From Photobacterium proteolyticum (lineage in GTDB: Bacteria; Pseudomonadota; Gammaproteobacteria; Enterobacterales; Vibrionaceae), in NCBI RefSeq assembly GCF_001939735.1, contig NZ_MJIL01000090.1:304176-368175 (forward strand): DNA of 64,000 bases, read 5' to 3'. The position numbers and the translations under genes are program-made. Below are positions 54,798 through 63,395 of this stretch, piece by piece; the first letter of the stretch is position 1, and each line of letters begins with the position of its first letter. Under the pieces are notes generated by a model. The model was not told the origin of the DNA. It ran no database searches and saw only the letters and a program-made list of their open reading frames with translations.

Positions 54798-56168
54798 TCA
54801 GTTCTGCTTGGCTCTGGCTTTCTCCCGAGCGAAATACTCCTTGGTCAGCTTAAACACGACAGGGCTAAGCAGCAGCAGTGCGATCAAGTTAGGGATTGCC
54901 ATCATGGCATTCAATGTATCGGCCAGTAGCCAGATAAATTCGAGTGAGCTGGTTGCACCGATAGGCACCGCGATGATCCACAGTACACGGAAAGGAATAA
55001 TCGCCTTCACGCCAAACAGGTACTGGATACATTTTTCGCTGTAGAAACTCCAGCCAAGAATCGTGGTAAAGGCGAAGATTGAGAGCGCTATAGCGACGAT
55101 ATAATTGCCAAGCCCCGGTAGTGAGGATGCAAATGCTGCCGAGGTCAGTGCTGCGCCCGTTTCACCGGTAAGCCAGGCACCCGAGACTACAATCGAGAGG
55201 CCTGTGATACTACATACCACAATGGTATCGATAAATGTCCCAAGCATTGCTACGAGCCCCTGTGCGACAGGATTCTTTGTTTGCGCTGCTGCGTGGGCAA
55301 TCGGAGCACTCCCCAGACCGGCTTCATTGGAAAAGATCCCCCGGGCCACACCAAATCGGATGGCGGCCCAGACAGCAGCTCCGGCAAACCCGCCTTGGGC
55401 GGCAACCGGTGTAAATGCGCTGCTGACGATTAAGCTAAAAGCGGCTGGGATTTCAGAGGCGTTCATGCCCAGTATTAGCAGTCCTGAAGCAATATAGAAG
55501 GCGGCCATTAGCGGAACCAGCTTACCGGCGACATCCGCAATACGCTTGATGCCCCCCATGAGTACAAGCCCTACCAGTATCATCATGACCAGGCCTGACA
55601 CCATTGGAGGGATACCAAAGTTCGCATCGACTGCTGCAGCGACGGAATTTGACTGGACGGTATTACCGATACCAAAGCCGGCAATAGAACCAAAAATGGC
55701 AAAGGCCGTACCCAGCCATGCCCATTTGCTGCTCAGTCCGTTTTTGATGTAGTACATCGGGCCGCCGACATGGTTGCCGTCCTCATCGGTTTCGCGATAC
55801 TGAACAGCACATACGGCTTCTGCAAACTTTGTTGCCATACCGACAAGAGCTGTACACCACATCCAGAACAGTGCGCCCGGACCACCGAGGAAAATTGCTG
55901 TTGCCACACCGGCTATGTTACCTGTACCTATAGTTGCAGAAAGAGAAGTCATTAGCGCATTAAACGGGCTGATTTCACCCTTGCTATCGTCATCTTTCTC
56001 AGGGATACGGCCTGACCAAAGCAGTTTAAAGCCGGAACCCAGTTTGACAATCGGCATAAATTTCAGGCCGACAGTCAGGAAAATGCCGACACCGAGGATC
56101 ATCACCAGCATGGGGACACCCCATACCAGGCTGTTTATTGCAGAGATAAGGCTGGCTAAAGACTCCAT
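54798..56168 (-). CDS. AGCS-family alanine/glycine:cation symporter
   Basis: A 456-residue polytopic sodium:amino-acid symporter with the AGCS motifs LGGPGALFWMWCTALVGMAT, GGPMYYIKNG and GVARGIFSNEAGLGSAPIAH. About ten membrane helices. It imports alanine or glycine. Some Vibrio members are controlled by a glycine riboswitch, but I see no such element upstream here; a short dyad lies there instead. Confidence 0.93.
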   Translation of the reverse strand: MESLASLISAINSLVWGVPMLVMILGVGIFLTVGLKFMPIVKLGSGFKLLWSGRIPEKDDDSKGEISPFNALMTSLSATIGTGNIAGVATAIFLGGPGALFWMWCTALVGMATKFAEAVCAVQYRETDEDGNHVGGPMYYIKNGLSSKWAWLGTAFAIFGSIAGFGIGNTVQSNSVAAAVDANFGIPPMVSGLVMMILVGLVLMGGIKRIADVAGKLVPLMAAFYIASGLLILGMNASEIPAAFSLIVSSAFTPVAAQGGFAGAAVWAAIRFGVARGIFSNEAGLGSAPIAHAAAQTKNPVAQGLVAMLGTFIDTIVVCSITGLSIVVSGAWLTGETGAALTSAAFASSLPGLGNYIVAIALSIFAFTTILGWSFYSEKCIQYLFGVKAIIPFRVLWIIAVPIGATSSLEFIWLLADTLNAMMAIPNLIALLLLSPVVFKLTKEYFAREKARAKQN

Positions 56169-56216
56169 AGGGTATGCCCTTCAAGTTTTTATAATATATG
56201 CAAAAACATAGGTGCT

Positions 56217-56235
56217 GTTTGTAATAAATACAAAC
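56217..56235. promoter_or_regulatory. Dyad upstream of the symporter gene
   Basis: GTTTGTA-ATAAA-TACAAAC, a perfect 7-bp inverted repeat 49 bases upstream of the symporter start. It is near AT-rich sequence that could supply the - strand promoter. Candidate operator only. Confidence 0.4.
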
Positions 56236-56530
56236 ATCATTAACGTGAAATGAGGGGCTGTTGCTATCTCAAGTGTTTGGTTGAAGCGCGTTATAAAACG
56301 GTAGTGAGGTGGCTTGGTCCGGTTATAAGCTCTGTTACTGGCATGAAACTAAAGTGAAACGGAAAAATCATGATAGCAAACTAGGGAGTGAGTACACTTA
56401 ATAGTGGCGTCCAGCACTTTTCCCTTGCGAGCTTCCATATCGGGCATAGGTACGTAATAGTGAGAGGAATGCGGGTGGACGTAACCCTATAGTGAAGATT
56501 TTGAAGCAAACGGAGAGTAAGGAATGGGTT
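56236..56530. other. Intergenic region upstream of the symporter
   Basis: About 300 bases without a credible gene. I looked for glycine-riboswitch conserved blocks on the - strand and did not find them. Confidence 0.5.
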
Positions 56531-56668
56531 ATGCGTCATTGGAGCAGGAAGAACAAGCAGCGACTGACCAGACAGTATAAAGTGGAGCATATGGCCGCTA
56601 AGCTGATCAATGAAATGTTGGCTAAAAAAGTCACTGCAAGGTCAATTTCCACGACTGAACGGCTGTGA
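56531..56668 (+). CDS. Possible small basic protein
   Basis: An open frame of 45 residues (MRHWSRKNKQRLTRQYKVEH at the start) with AAGGA eight bases upstream of ATG. It is strongly basic and lacks a hydrophobic segment. Lysine/arginine-rich content and a good ribosome-binding site make it plausible, but there is no family recognition. Confidence 0.35.
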   Translation: MRHWSRKNKQRLTRQYKVEHMAAKLINEMLAKKVTARSISTTERL

Positions 56669-56904
56669 CTTACAATCGAGAGCACTTTTTATATTTTTGG
56701 GCCGTGTATCACGGTCTTTTTACTGAACTGACTTTTTCAATGTATATCATTGAAGAAAATGGTTCAGGGGTTTTATATAGCTCTAATTTTTGTCTATTGG
56801 GATTTGATCGGTCCTGATTAGTTTGTTAATACTAAATCCAGATTTTAATTAAGATTTAAATAATTAATTGTATTAGCAGTTTCTCGATTAGATAAGAGGT
56901 GTTG

Positions 56905-57114
56905 ATGATTAGGCAGTATGCGGTATTTTCGAATGCGTACCCAAGAGTTCATTGGTTTTTTGTTGCAATGTTGGTTCTTGTTCATGTCATAAGCAGTTAT
57001 TTTATACTTGAAAGCAATGAGCTGATATTTGCCTGGGGCGTGTGCTTGCCCGCTCTACCAATCATTTTCTTTGCCACAGTTTCTAGCTACAAGAAAAAGT
57101 ACCTACACAGGTAG
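56905..57114 (+). CDS. Small two-helix membrane protein
   Basis: A 69-residue protein with two hydrophobic helices (HWFFVAMLVLVHVISSYFIL and ELIFAWGVCLPALPIIFFAT) and a basic C-terminus SSYKKKYLHR. ATG 56905 follows AGAGG by five bases; GTG 56899 is less likely. No family recognised. It stands alone in an AT-rich gap. Confidence 0.55.
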   Translation: MIRQYAVFSNAYPRVHWFFVAMLVLVHVISSYFILESNELIFAWGVCLPALPIIFFATVSSYKKKYLHR

Positions 57115-57742
57115 TATGATAGATACTCAACATAACAAGGAGTTGAGTATTGTACCTAAGGGATATTTAATAAGAATTATTACCATTACGTAAGTTACTG
57201 TTATTAGCGGTATGGCACACTCGCAGACTGCTATCCCTAATAGCATAAGCCTAAAGATACGGATGTCGACCAGTGTATTTGTAAAATAGCTATGTGATAC
57301 ATTGCATGTTGTTATGCTGATCGTCCAATCCTTGTCCATTAAGGATTTAAGTATCTTATTTCTGTTATTTTGCTCGCATTTTTAAATAAACATGAACGTA
57401 AATCTTATTAACCAATAATGATTTCTTCTTGATGGTTTATTTAAAGAGTCATTGCAATAATGCAGACGGCGGTTATTTATATATTTATTTTGGCCATTTA
57501 TTTGACTGTTAGCGTCAAATAATCATCTGCCTTACATTATTTGTTATCGATATTTGAATAATCAGCCTGTACATTAATTGATGCCGGTTCCAAATTTATA
57601 TTGATTTAATTATTAACTATTCTTTCGAAGAATATGCGCATATATGAGTAGGTGTATCTAGCGTTATGCCGTACCTCTCTTTTTGCTTGTTATTACAATC
57701 TACCTCTTTATAGGTGGCTATTTCGTTGCGTGCCTATCCCGA
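57115..57742. other. AT-rich intergenic stretch
   Basis: About 630 bases of low GC with no convincing gene. A 70-residue - strand frame at 57127-57339 lacks a ribosome-binding site and is not accepted. No tRNA or known small RNA was recognised. Confidence 0.5.
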
Positions 57743-57798
57743 GCACTAAAAATAAAAAATGGTGATAACGAAGCCTAGAGGAACTTTCGTTATCACCA
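57743..57798 (-). terminator. Strong leftward terminator
   Basis: A perfect 13-bp stem TGGTGATAACGAA (57760-57772) / TTCGTTATCACCA (57786-57798). On the - strand it is followed by ATTTTTTATTTTTAG. It ends transcription coming from the right; no gene lies between it and the transposon end. Confidence 0.85.
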
Positions 57799-57963
57799 AA
57801 ATAGGCACAAGTGCCTTGAAAGAGAGGTGGTGTTCAATGTTCATTAGTGAGTATAGGCGCTCTTTGAGAAACTAGGACTTTTTTGTTGTACATTTTTTCT
57901 GTGCAATTTGTCATGGCTCGATAGTCTCGCTCAATTCAAGCTCTTAGCCTGCTATAAGCAGGC

Positions 57964-57990
57964 ACAAAAAAGGCCACTAGAAAGTGGCCT
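57964..57990 (-). terminator. Leftward terminator next to the transposon end, probably that of guaC
   Basis: An 8-bp perfect stem AGGCCACT / AGTGGCCT with loop AGAA; on the - strand it is followed by TTTTTTGTG. It is only eight bases outside the transposon end and points away from it. A gene ending just to the right was therefore separated from its terminator by the insertion. With the guaC guide in the element, guaC is the expected gene. Confidence 0.75.
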
Positions 57991-57993
57991 CTA

Positions 57994-57998
57994 GGTAT
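57994..57998. repeat. Candidate 5-bp target-site duplication
   Basis: GGTAT directly precedes the TGTTG terminus. Tn7-like elements duplicate 5 bp; the second copy should flank the other end outside the window, so this is unconfirmed. Confidence 0.45.
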
Positions 57999-58103
57999 TG
58001 TTGAAACAACCATAAAGTGATATTCAATTTTTCATGATTTTTAGATAGTTACCAAAAAACAACCATAAGTTGATATTAGATAAAACAACCATATGTTGAT
58101 ATT
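57999..58103 (+). repeat. Transposon end with three TnsB-binding-type sites
   Basis: The terminus is TGTTG at 57999-58003. Three 21-bp direct repeats lie at 58004-58024, 58057-58077 and 58083-58103, sharing AAACAACCATA at their left and TGATATT at their right; sites 2 and 3 differ by one base. The arrangement (one terminal site, a gap of 32 bases, then two closely spaced sites) resembles the left end of Tn6677 as I remember it, which implies that this is the target-distal end. Confidence 0.88.
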
Positions 58104-58230
58104 TTTGTGAGACGTACCATGAGTACTGCTCGTGGGTGTAAGAAAATTTCTTGCAGCCTTTAGGGCTATTTGGAGATGAGCGTAGGTATCATTTCTCATC
58201 GCTAGAGCATAGGCAATCACTAGTTCTGCT

Positions 58231-58248
58231 TTGAACATGCATGTTAAA
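58231..58248. promoter_or_regulatory. Dyad upstream of tniQ
   Basis: A perfect 12-bp palindrome AACATGCATGTT (58234-58245) lies inside TTGAACATGCATGTTAAA, about 90 bases upstream of tniQ. Placement suggests an operator for the tniQ-cas operon. It is unlike the TATAAT palindromes near xre. Confidence 0.4.
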
Positions 58249-58335
58249 CACCAACACACATCACAATTCTTAAAGAACAAAATCTATGGGCTTGTTGAAA
58301 GCACTTAAACCGCCTAGTTTTTATCGGAGGTGCCA

Positions 58336-59517
58336 ATGTTTCTTCAGCGACCCACACCACATGCCGATGAGTCTCTAGAGAGCTTTCTTATTCGTGTTGC
58401 TAATGCGAATGGGTACAGTGATGTGTACCGTTTTTTGGTGGCTACCAAGAGGTACCTTGAAGATATCGACAGCTCGAAGTATCAGACATTTCCTACTGAC
58501 ATTCGTCGTATTAACCCTTGCTCATCTAAGGTCAATTCAGGTCCTCGTTCAGAAGCCTTGCTCAAGATAAGCCAAATGACCTTTAATGAGACAGGCTTGC
58601 TGCTTGGCTTAGCGATTAATCGAACCTCAATGAAGTTCTCACCTTCAACGAGTGGATTAGTCCGTGGTGCAGAGGTTATGCCACGCTCACTTCTGCGTAG
58701 CGAAGTTGTACCAAGTTGCCCACTATGCCTAGCCGAAGATGGCTATGCATCATATCGATGGCATTTTGAAGGCTATGACTATTGCCACAAGCATAAGCAA
58801 AAGCTGATTGATAAGTGCTGCTGTGGGGCTATCTATGACTACCGTGAGTCAGGTGTCAATGGCCTATGTAGCGAATGTGGTAATGCGATAGAACATGATG
58901 CATTAGGGTACGATACTGAAGGCGTTAAGGTTGCATATTGGCTCGCAGGGGAAGTTTTAGAGCCATTACCAGACTTACCGCAGAGCTATCGTTGGGGATT
59001 GGTACATTGGTGGGTACAGATCTCGTCGGTTTCATTTGACGCAATTAGTTTTATTCAGTTTTGGCGAGAGTGGCCTAGCTCGTTTCATTCAATGATCGAT
59101 AAAACTATTGATTTTAAAATTGCGTATGCAGTTGTTGCCACAGAAGAGTTAAGATTAAAGGATGTGCTTGATGAGATCCTCTTCAAGGCTATTCGACTGC
59201 CTGAGCGAAACCTTAGATATAACTTTATTTTGCGAGAAATCTTTCGGTATCTTGAAGATAACTTATGGCTGAATGGAGGGAGGCTGGCAAATCTCAGGAT
59301 GAATGCCCTCGAAGTGGCTTTGCTGCTGAATTGTTCCCTTGATCAAGTAGCTTCAGTGGTTGAGCAGCGTATGCTTAAAACCAATCGACGTTTGAAGCTA
59401 GACAGACCTTTCGATAATACAGATTACTTGTTTTATCTGGGAGATGTATATTGCCTATGGCTTGCTGAATTTCAAACAGATGACTTCAATCGCTCGTTTT
59501 ATACATCGAGGTGGTAA
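58336..59517 (+). CDS. tniQ: Transposition target-selection protein TniQ
   Basis: A 393-residue TniQ/TnsD-family protein that in I-F3 systems binds the Cascade complex as a dimer and recruits TnsC. It contains zinc-finger ligands C128-x2-C131 with C150/H153, then C161-C163 with C178-x2-C181, followed by a helical region. From memory it is closely similar along its length to Tn6677 TniQ (for example FLQRP, QTFPTDI, LLGLAINRT, ending FNRSFY-SRW). ATG 58336 sits five bases after GGAGG; GTG 58330 overlaps that ribosome-binding site and is rejected. Cas8 starts on the base after its stop. Confidence 0.95.
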   Translation: MFLQRPTPHADESLESFLIRVANANGYSDVYRFLVATKRYLEDIDSSKYQTFPTDIRRINPCSSKVNSGPRSEALLKISQMTFNETGLLLGLAINRTSMKFSPSTSGLVRGAEVMPRSLLRSEVVPSCPLCLAEDGYASYRWHFEGYDYCHKHKQKLIDKCCCGAIYDYRESGVNGLCSECGNAIEHDALGYDTEGVKVAYWLAGEVLEPLPDLPQSYRWGLVHWWVQISSVSFDAISFIQFWREWPSSFHSMIDKTIDFKIAYAVVATEELRLKDVLDEILFKAIRLPERNLRYNFILREIFRYLEDNLWLNGGRLANLRMNALEVALLLNCSLDQVASVVEQRMLKTNRRLKLDRPFDNTDYLFYLGDVYCLWLAEFQTDDFNRSFYTSRW

Positions 59518-61425
59518 GTGGTCACGTTGAGGGAGGTATTGAAATCTGAAACTGACGATTTAAATGCGAATTTACGTCGTGTATTCCGTCCACTGAGCCC
59601 GCCAATAGACATATCTGAATCAATATTAGATGCAATCACTATTCTTGTTAACCTAACAGAGCCTGTGGCGGATCAACGAGATCTGCTTGACAGAAAAAAA
59701 TGCAAGGAAAAGCTTCGTGATGACAAGTGGTGGGCAGCCTGCACAAGGACAGTCAGCTATAGGCATAGTCATAACGTTAAGTTCCCTGATGTTCGTGCTG
59801 CTGGAACGATCCGAGCTCAACCTTTAGGGCAATTGCCAGACTATCTGTTTTCATCATCAATAGTTTCTGCTGATGATTGGAGTTACTCTCGAGATTCAAA
59901 GGGGGTTAATAAGGCTTCATTTCTTACTAGTGAGTTTATCTGGCAAGGAGAACGGTCATGCTTGGGGATATTACTTGCTGACACTGAGCATCCGTTATGG
60001 GACCAGTTGAAAGTGCTAGGCTGTTACCAGAAGACGTGCAAGGCTGTTTCAAAGCAGTTAGCTCAGATACCAGAGCATATCATCGATGTTAAGCTTGCCC
60101 CCAATTACTTGCCGCAAATCTCGCTACCAGATGGTAGAGGCTCATACATATCACTTTCACCAGTCGCCTCCCAGTCTATTCAAAGTCATTGTTATCAGGC
60201 TTTAGAAGAGCATTATCGTTGGACTGCACTAACTCGATATAGCCGAGCAACTAATATGGGGGTGTTGGCAATGAGTTGTGGTGGAGCTTTTAGAATGTTG
60301 CGCTCTCTTCCTCAGTTTCACCGCTTTAAGCATCAACTACTTGATACAAGAACTCAGTGGTTAACGAAAGCATCAGTAAAAGCCATGCGGCAGTATTTAT
60401 CATCAGAAAAATGGTTGTTGCCAGCTAATCAACTGAGCTTTAAGCGCCAAATGCTTCGCAAACAGATCACAAAGATGATTATTGCTTGGTTAGATAATCA
60501 GGATGCTCAGTATTCAGCGCAGCAACTGACAGAACAGTTTAATGATGAGTTGTCACGAACTCGTTCAGCCAGTCGATTTGCATATGATGTCAAGCTAACA
60601 AAACTGATTTATCAAATCATTTGGAAGTGTAAAGAAAATAATGAATTACAACTTGATGATACTGGTATAGCCCACAGTGAAGATACAACATACCTGCTTG
60701 TGCCAAATCTTAAAGTTGCTGGTGCATCAGCTATGCATACTCATTTCAGTATTGGTTTGCCCTCAATGATGGCAGTTTATGGCTTTGTACATGCCCTCGA
60801 GCGGAATATACAAAATTATGAACCAAAATTTAGAATGGATAGCTTTGCCGTATGCATTCACTCTGTTCACTTGGAAATGCGAGGATTGACGAGGGAGGTG
60901 GTAGAAAAAACAGATGGCTCATTGTCTCCACCGGCAGTAAGAGATGATTGGCACTGTGACCTGCATTTAAGTCTTGTGCTGAGGTATGGCAGTGCGTCGA
61001 GATTAGCTCTTGAGAGCATTGTTCGTCATCTCCCTAAGCGATTTGCAAGAGGTATCTGTCTTATATCGATTTCTGATATCAATCGAATTCAGACATATAC
61101 AAAACTTAAAGATGCAATATTAGCCATCCCAGAGTCTTCAGGGCAGTGGCTAACCCTCAATAATGAAGAATGCATTCATAGTATTAAGGATGTCATATCT
61201 GCACTGGATAACAGAATGTTGACCCCTTGTTGTATTGGTTATCACTTTTTAGAGAAACTTAGCGAAAAGCGATACTCATTAAGAGGATATCCTCATGCAT
61301 TTTGTGAAAGCATTATGGGGTTACTTGAACTTGTAACGATCCAGGTTGAGGCAGATTTCGACAAGGTTTTTTGGCGATATGAGATAACTAGTTCATATCT
61401 GTGTATAAAGCCAAAGAAGGAGTGA
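59518..61425 (+). CDS. cas8f: Cas8f-Cas5f fusion (I-F3 Cascade large subunit)
   Basis: A 635-residue natural fusion of Cas8 and Cas5, as is usual in I-F3. It recognises the PAM and the 5' handle of the guide. Recognisable blocks are LLDRKKCKEKLRDDKWWAAC, SYSRDSKGVNKASFLTSEF, LPDGRGSYISLSPVASQS, NMGVLAMSCGGAFRML and the C-terminal LARGICLISISD / LRGYPHAFCESIMGL. A helical insert from about residue 270 to 385 corresponds to the mobile helical bundle of Tn6677 Cas8. Start is GTG, immediately after the tniQ stop. Confidence 0.93.
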   Translation: MVTLREVLKSETDDLNANLRRVFRPLSPPIDISESILDAITILVNLTEPVADQRDLLDRKKCKEKLRDDKWWAACTRTVSYRHSHNVKFPDVRAAGTIRAQPLGQLPDYLFSSSIVSADDWSYSRDSKGVNKASFLTSEFIWQGERSCLGILLADTEHPLWDQLKVLGCYQKTCKAVSKQLAQIPEHIIDVKLAPNYLPQISLPDGRGSYISLSPVASQSIQSHCYQALEEHYRWTALTRYSRATNMGVLAMSCGGAFRMLRSLPQFHRFKHQLLDTRTQWLTKASVKAMRQYLSSEKWLLPANQLSFKRQMLRKQITKMIIAWLDNQDAQYSAQQLTEQFNDELSRTRSASRFAYDVKLTKLIYQIIWKCKENNELQLDDTGIAHSEDTTYLLVPNLKVAGASAMHTHFSIGLPSMMAVYGFVHALERNIQNYEPKFRMDSFAVCIHSVHLEMRGLTREVVEKTDGSLSPPAVRDDWHCDLHLSLVLRYGSASRLALESIVRHLPKRFARGICLISISDINRIQTYTKLKDAILAIPESSGQWLTLNNEECIHSIKDVISALDNRMLTPCCIGYHFLEKLSEKRYSLRGYPHAFCESIMGLLELVTIQVEADFDKVFWRYEITSSYLCIKPKKE

Positions 61426-61429
61426 AATA

Positions 61430-62491
61430 GTGGAACTACCTGTACAGTTAGCTTATGAAGGTTCAATCACGCCAGGGGATGTTTGTTTTTTTGCCGTTTG
61501 GCCAGATCAAAGTAAGAGTCCGCTAAGGTATAACTCACGTATTGCGCTAGGTTTAAAAGAGGGGGCTGCAGCTGTATATACGGCTGAAGGTGAAATAGTA
61601 AAAAAGGCTACGCCAGATGCACTTGCTCAAGGAAATCCACATCAAGTTGATTATTGCCATGTGCCATATGGCGCTAATGGAGTACAGTGCGAAACTTCTA
61701 TTACATTTACCTCTGACTTACGGAAACCTTTAAAATGTTGCGATCCCGGTGTTAAGAGAACTTTAAAAAAGCTCGTTGAGCTTTATGAATCAAAGATAAC
61801 CTGGAATGAGCTTGCGACGCGTTATTTGCTTAATATCTGTAATGGGCAGTGGCTTTGGCATAACACAAAAAAAGCTTATTGGGTAAATGTTGAGATCACG
61901 CCGTGGCCTTGGGAAGGTGGCGCTGTATCATTTGAAAATGTTGTACGGGGTTATTCTGGTAGAGCAAGCTTTCAACAACATAAGTCATGGGTACCATTGC
62001 TGCAGTTAATTTGTGACGCATTTTCTCAGCCTCAGGGTTTAGCTATTTTTGAGTTAAAGGTATCAATAAAGCTGCCAACCAATGCTCCAATTAGGCCAAG
62101 CCAAGAATTTACCGAGAAGCCGAAAAATTCAAACAAATCGGATCGTCGAGATAATAGCCGTGTTTATCAACATACTCTAATTGATGGAGATAAGTCCCCC
62201 ATCATAGGGTGTTATAAGGTAGGGGCTGCGATTGCAATGATCGATGATTGGTATCCTGGTGCTGAAGAAGCTGTTCGTGTGGGGCACTATGGGGTGCATA
62301 AGGAGGATGTGACCAGTTATCGTCATCCTTCTACAGGTAAAGATTTCTTCAGTCTTTTGAAAAGAGCTGATGAATTTGTTGAGTTGTTAGAGAATGAGGT
62401 GAAGCTATCAGAAGAGACGGTTAATGATCTGCACTATTTGATCGCTAACTTAATCAAAGGTGGTATGTTCCAGCGAACAGGAAGTAACTGA
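61430..62491 (+). CDS. cas7f: Cas7f (Csy3) backbone protein
   Basis: A 353-residue Cas7 that polymerises along the guide (six copies in known I-F complexes). Conserved blocks are AQGNPHQVDYCHVPYGA, ELATRYLLNICNGQWLW, INGEKSPI-like IDGDKSPIIGCYKVGAAIA, HKEDVTSYRHPSTGKDFFSL and LIKGGMFQ. GTG 61430 follows AGAAGGAG. The stop overlaps the cas6 start by one base. Confidence 0.95.
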   Translation: MELPVQLAYEGSITPGDVCFFAVWPDQSKSPLRYNSRIALGLKEGAAAVYTAEGEIVKKATPDALAQGNPHQVDYCHVPYGANGVQCETSITFTSDLRKPLKCCDPGVKRTLKKLVELYESKITWNELATRYLLNICNGQWLWHNTKKAYWVNVEITPWPWEGGAVSFENVVRGYSGRASFQQHKSWVPLLQLICDAFSQPQGLAIFELKVSIKLPTNAPIRPSQEFTEKPKNSNKSDRRDNSRVYQHTLIDGDKSPIIGCYKVGAAIAMIDDWYPGAEEAVRVGHYGVHKEDVTSYRHPSTGKDFFSLLKRADEFVELLENEVKLSEETVNDLHYLIANLIKGGMFQRTGSN

Positions 62492-63087
62492 TGGCATGGT
62501 TCTATAAAACGATAAGATTTCTTCCTGAAAGGCGGAACAATGAAGCACTCGTTAGTAAATGCCTGCGGGTGTTACATAGCTTTAACTATGAATATGAGAC
62601 AAGAAATATTGGTGTGTCCTTTCCTATGTGGTGTGAGCAGACTATCGGTAATCAGTTGACTTTCGTTAGTATGGATAGAATGCAATTAGATTATCTGTTG
62701 CGGTGGCACAGCTACTTTGATGAAATGGTTCGACTCGGATATTTTGCAGTATCAAATACGCAGGAAGTGCCTGAAAGTATTAACTATGTTGCTTTTGAAA
62801 GAAATTGTAGCATAGATAGGTTAACTCCAGTTGGGCATGCGAAAAAGCTCAAACGTTTGAAGGAGAGGGCCGAGGCTCGAGGTGAAGTGTTTGAGCCGAA
62901 GAAGTACTATTCTAGAACCTCTATCAGTGTTGATGGGCATTATCATTCGATTGAGAATGTGAGCAATAAGAAGTTTCGATTAAATATTGTTCGAGTAGAA
63001 ACACCTGAGCGAGCAACAACTGGTTACTTTAGCAGCTATGGATTAGCAAATTCAGAAAATAATTATCAAACAGTTCCCGAGATATAA
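62491..63087 (+). CDS. cas6f: Cas6f (Csy4) crRNA-processing nuclease
   Basis: A 198-residue Cas6f with the catalytic histidine at H29 (CLRVLH), as in Pseudomonas Csy4. The basic helix KKLKRLKERAEARGEVFEP and the C-terminal FSSYGLANSENNYQ-type ending match I-F3 Cas6 proteins. It cuts repeat hairpins and stays on the 3' handle. The array begins 129 bases after its stop codon. Confidence 0.95.
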   Translation: MAWFYKTIRFLPERRNNEALVSKCLRVLHSFNYEYETRNIGVSFPMWCEQTIGNQLTFVSMDRMQLDYLLRWHSYFDEMVRLGYFAVSNTQEVPESINYVAFERNCSIDRLTPVGHAKKLKRLKERAEARGEVFEPKKYYSRTSISVDGHYHSIENVSNKKFRLNIVRVETPERATTGYFSSYGLANSENNYQTVPEI

Positions 63088-63215
63088 CCTAAATTTGAAT
63101 GCTTGCTGTAACAGCTTGATTTTTAATTATTTAAAATATTGGTTTTGAAAAGGGTAAAACTCAATGTTTTATTCTAATTTATTGTATTTCATAAACTATA
63201 CTGAGTGTTAGCACA
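63088..63215 (+). promoter_or_regulatory. Leader of the typical CRISPR array
   Basis: A 128-base AT-rich stretch between cas6f and the first repeat. A TATACT at 63197-63202 could be the -10 box of an array promoter with a start a few bases before repeat 1; no good -35 box is visible. Confidence 0.5.
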
Positions 63216-63363
63216 GCGTACGGTCGCACAGACCGCTGATAATTTAGCAAGAACAATTCAAGCACTCATGCTTCCGCGTACGGTCGCACAGACCGCTGAT
63301 AATTGAATGCTCACCAAGACCATGTATAAAAACATGCGTACGGTCGCATAGGCCGAATAGAGT
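63216..63363 (+). CRISPR. Mini CRISPR array: two intact repeats, two spacers, degenerate final repeat
   Basis: Two identical 28-bp repeats (63216-63243, 63276-63303) each form CGGTC-GCACA-GACCG and end in CTGATAAT. A third, degenerate repeat (63336-63363) keeps a stem CGGTC-GCATA-GGCCG but ends in AATAGAGT. Spacers are exactly 32 bp: 63244-63275 and 63304-63335. The repeat shape is that of I-F3 elements. Spacer targets are unknown. No adaptation genes are present. Confidence 0.93.
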
Positions 63364-63395
63364 AAACGAACATCATTTTACTGTAGTTTTACAAA
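63364..63395 (+). other. Possible decayed guaC spacer after the last repeat
   Basis: The 32 bases following the degenerate repeat start AAACGAACATCATTT. The atypical guaC guide at 63470 starts AAACGAACCACATTT: the first eight bases are identical and 13 of the first 15 match, in exact spacer register. Both read K-R-T-(S/T)-F. Beyond position 15 the two diverge. I infer an older or decayed guaC spacer. Confidence 0.6.

Noticed and set aside
56169..56530. Glycine riboswitch upstream of the AGCS symporter.
   Set aside because: Some Vibrio symporters have one, but the conserved core blocks of the glycine aptamer were not found on the - strand here.
57127..57339. 70-residue hydrophobic - strand frame.
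   Set aside because: No ribosome-binding site, AT-rich context and no family resemblance.
57922..57953. Partial match of typical spacer 1 (63244-63275) to sequence left of the transposon end, sharing CAATTCAAGC.
   Set aside because: Only about 19 of 32 positions match, the seed end does not match and there is no CC PAM. The guaC guide explains homing better.
58041..58280. 79-residue - strand frame over the transposon end.
   Set aside because: It runs through TnsB sites and has no ribosome-binding site; it is a chance frame.
63216..63363. Array as a defence CRISPR-Cas locus.
   Set aside because: No cas1, cas2-3 or other nuclease, and TniQ is fused into the operon order, so it is a transposition guide system.
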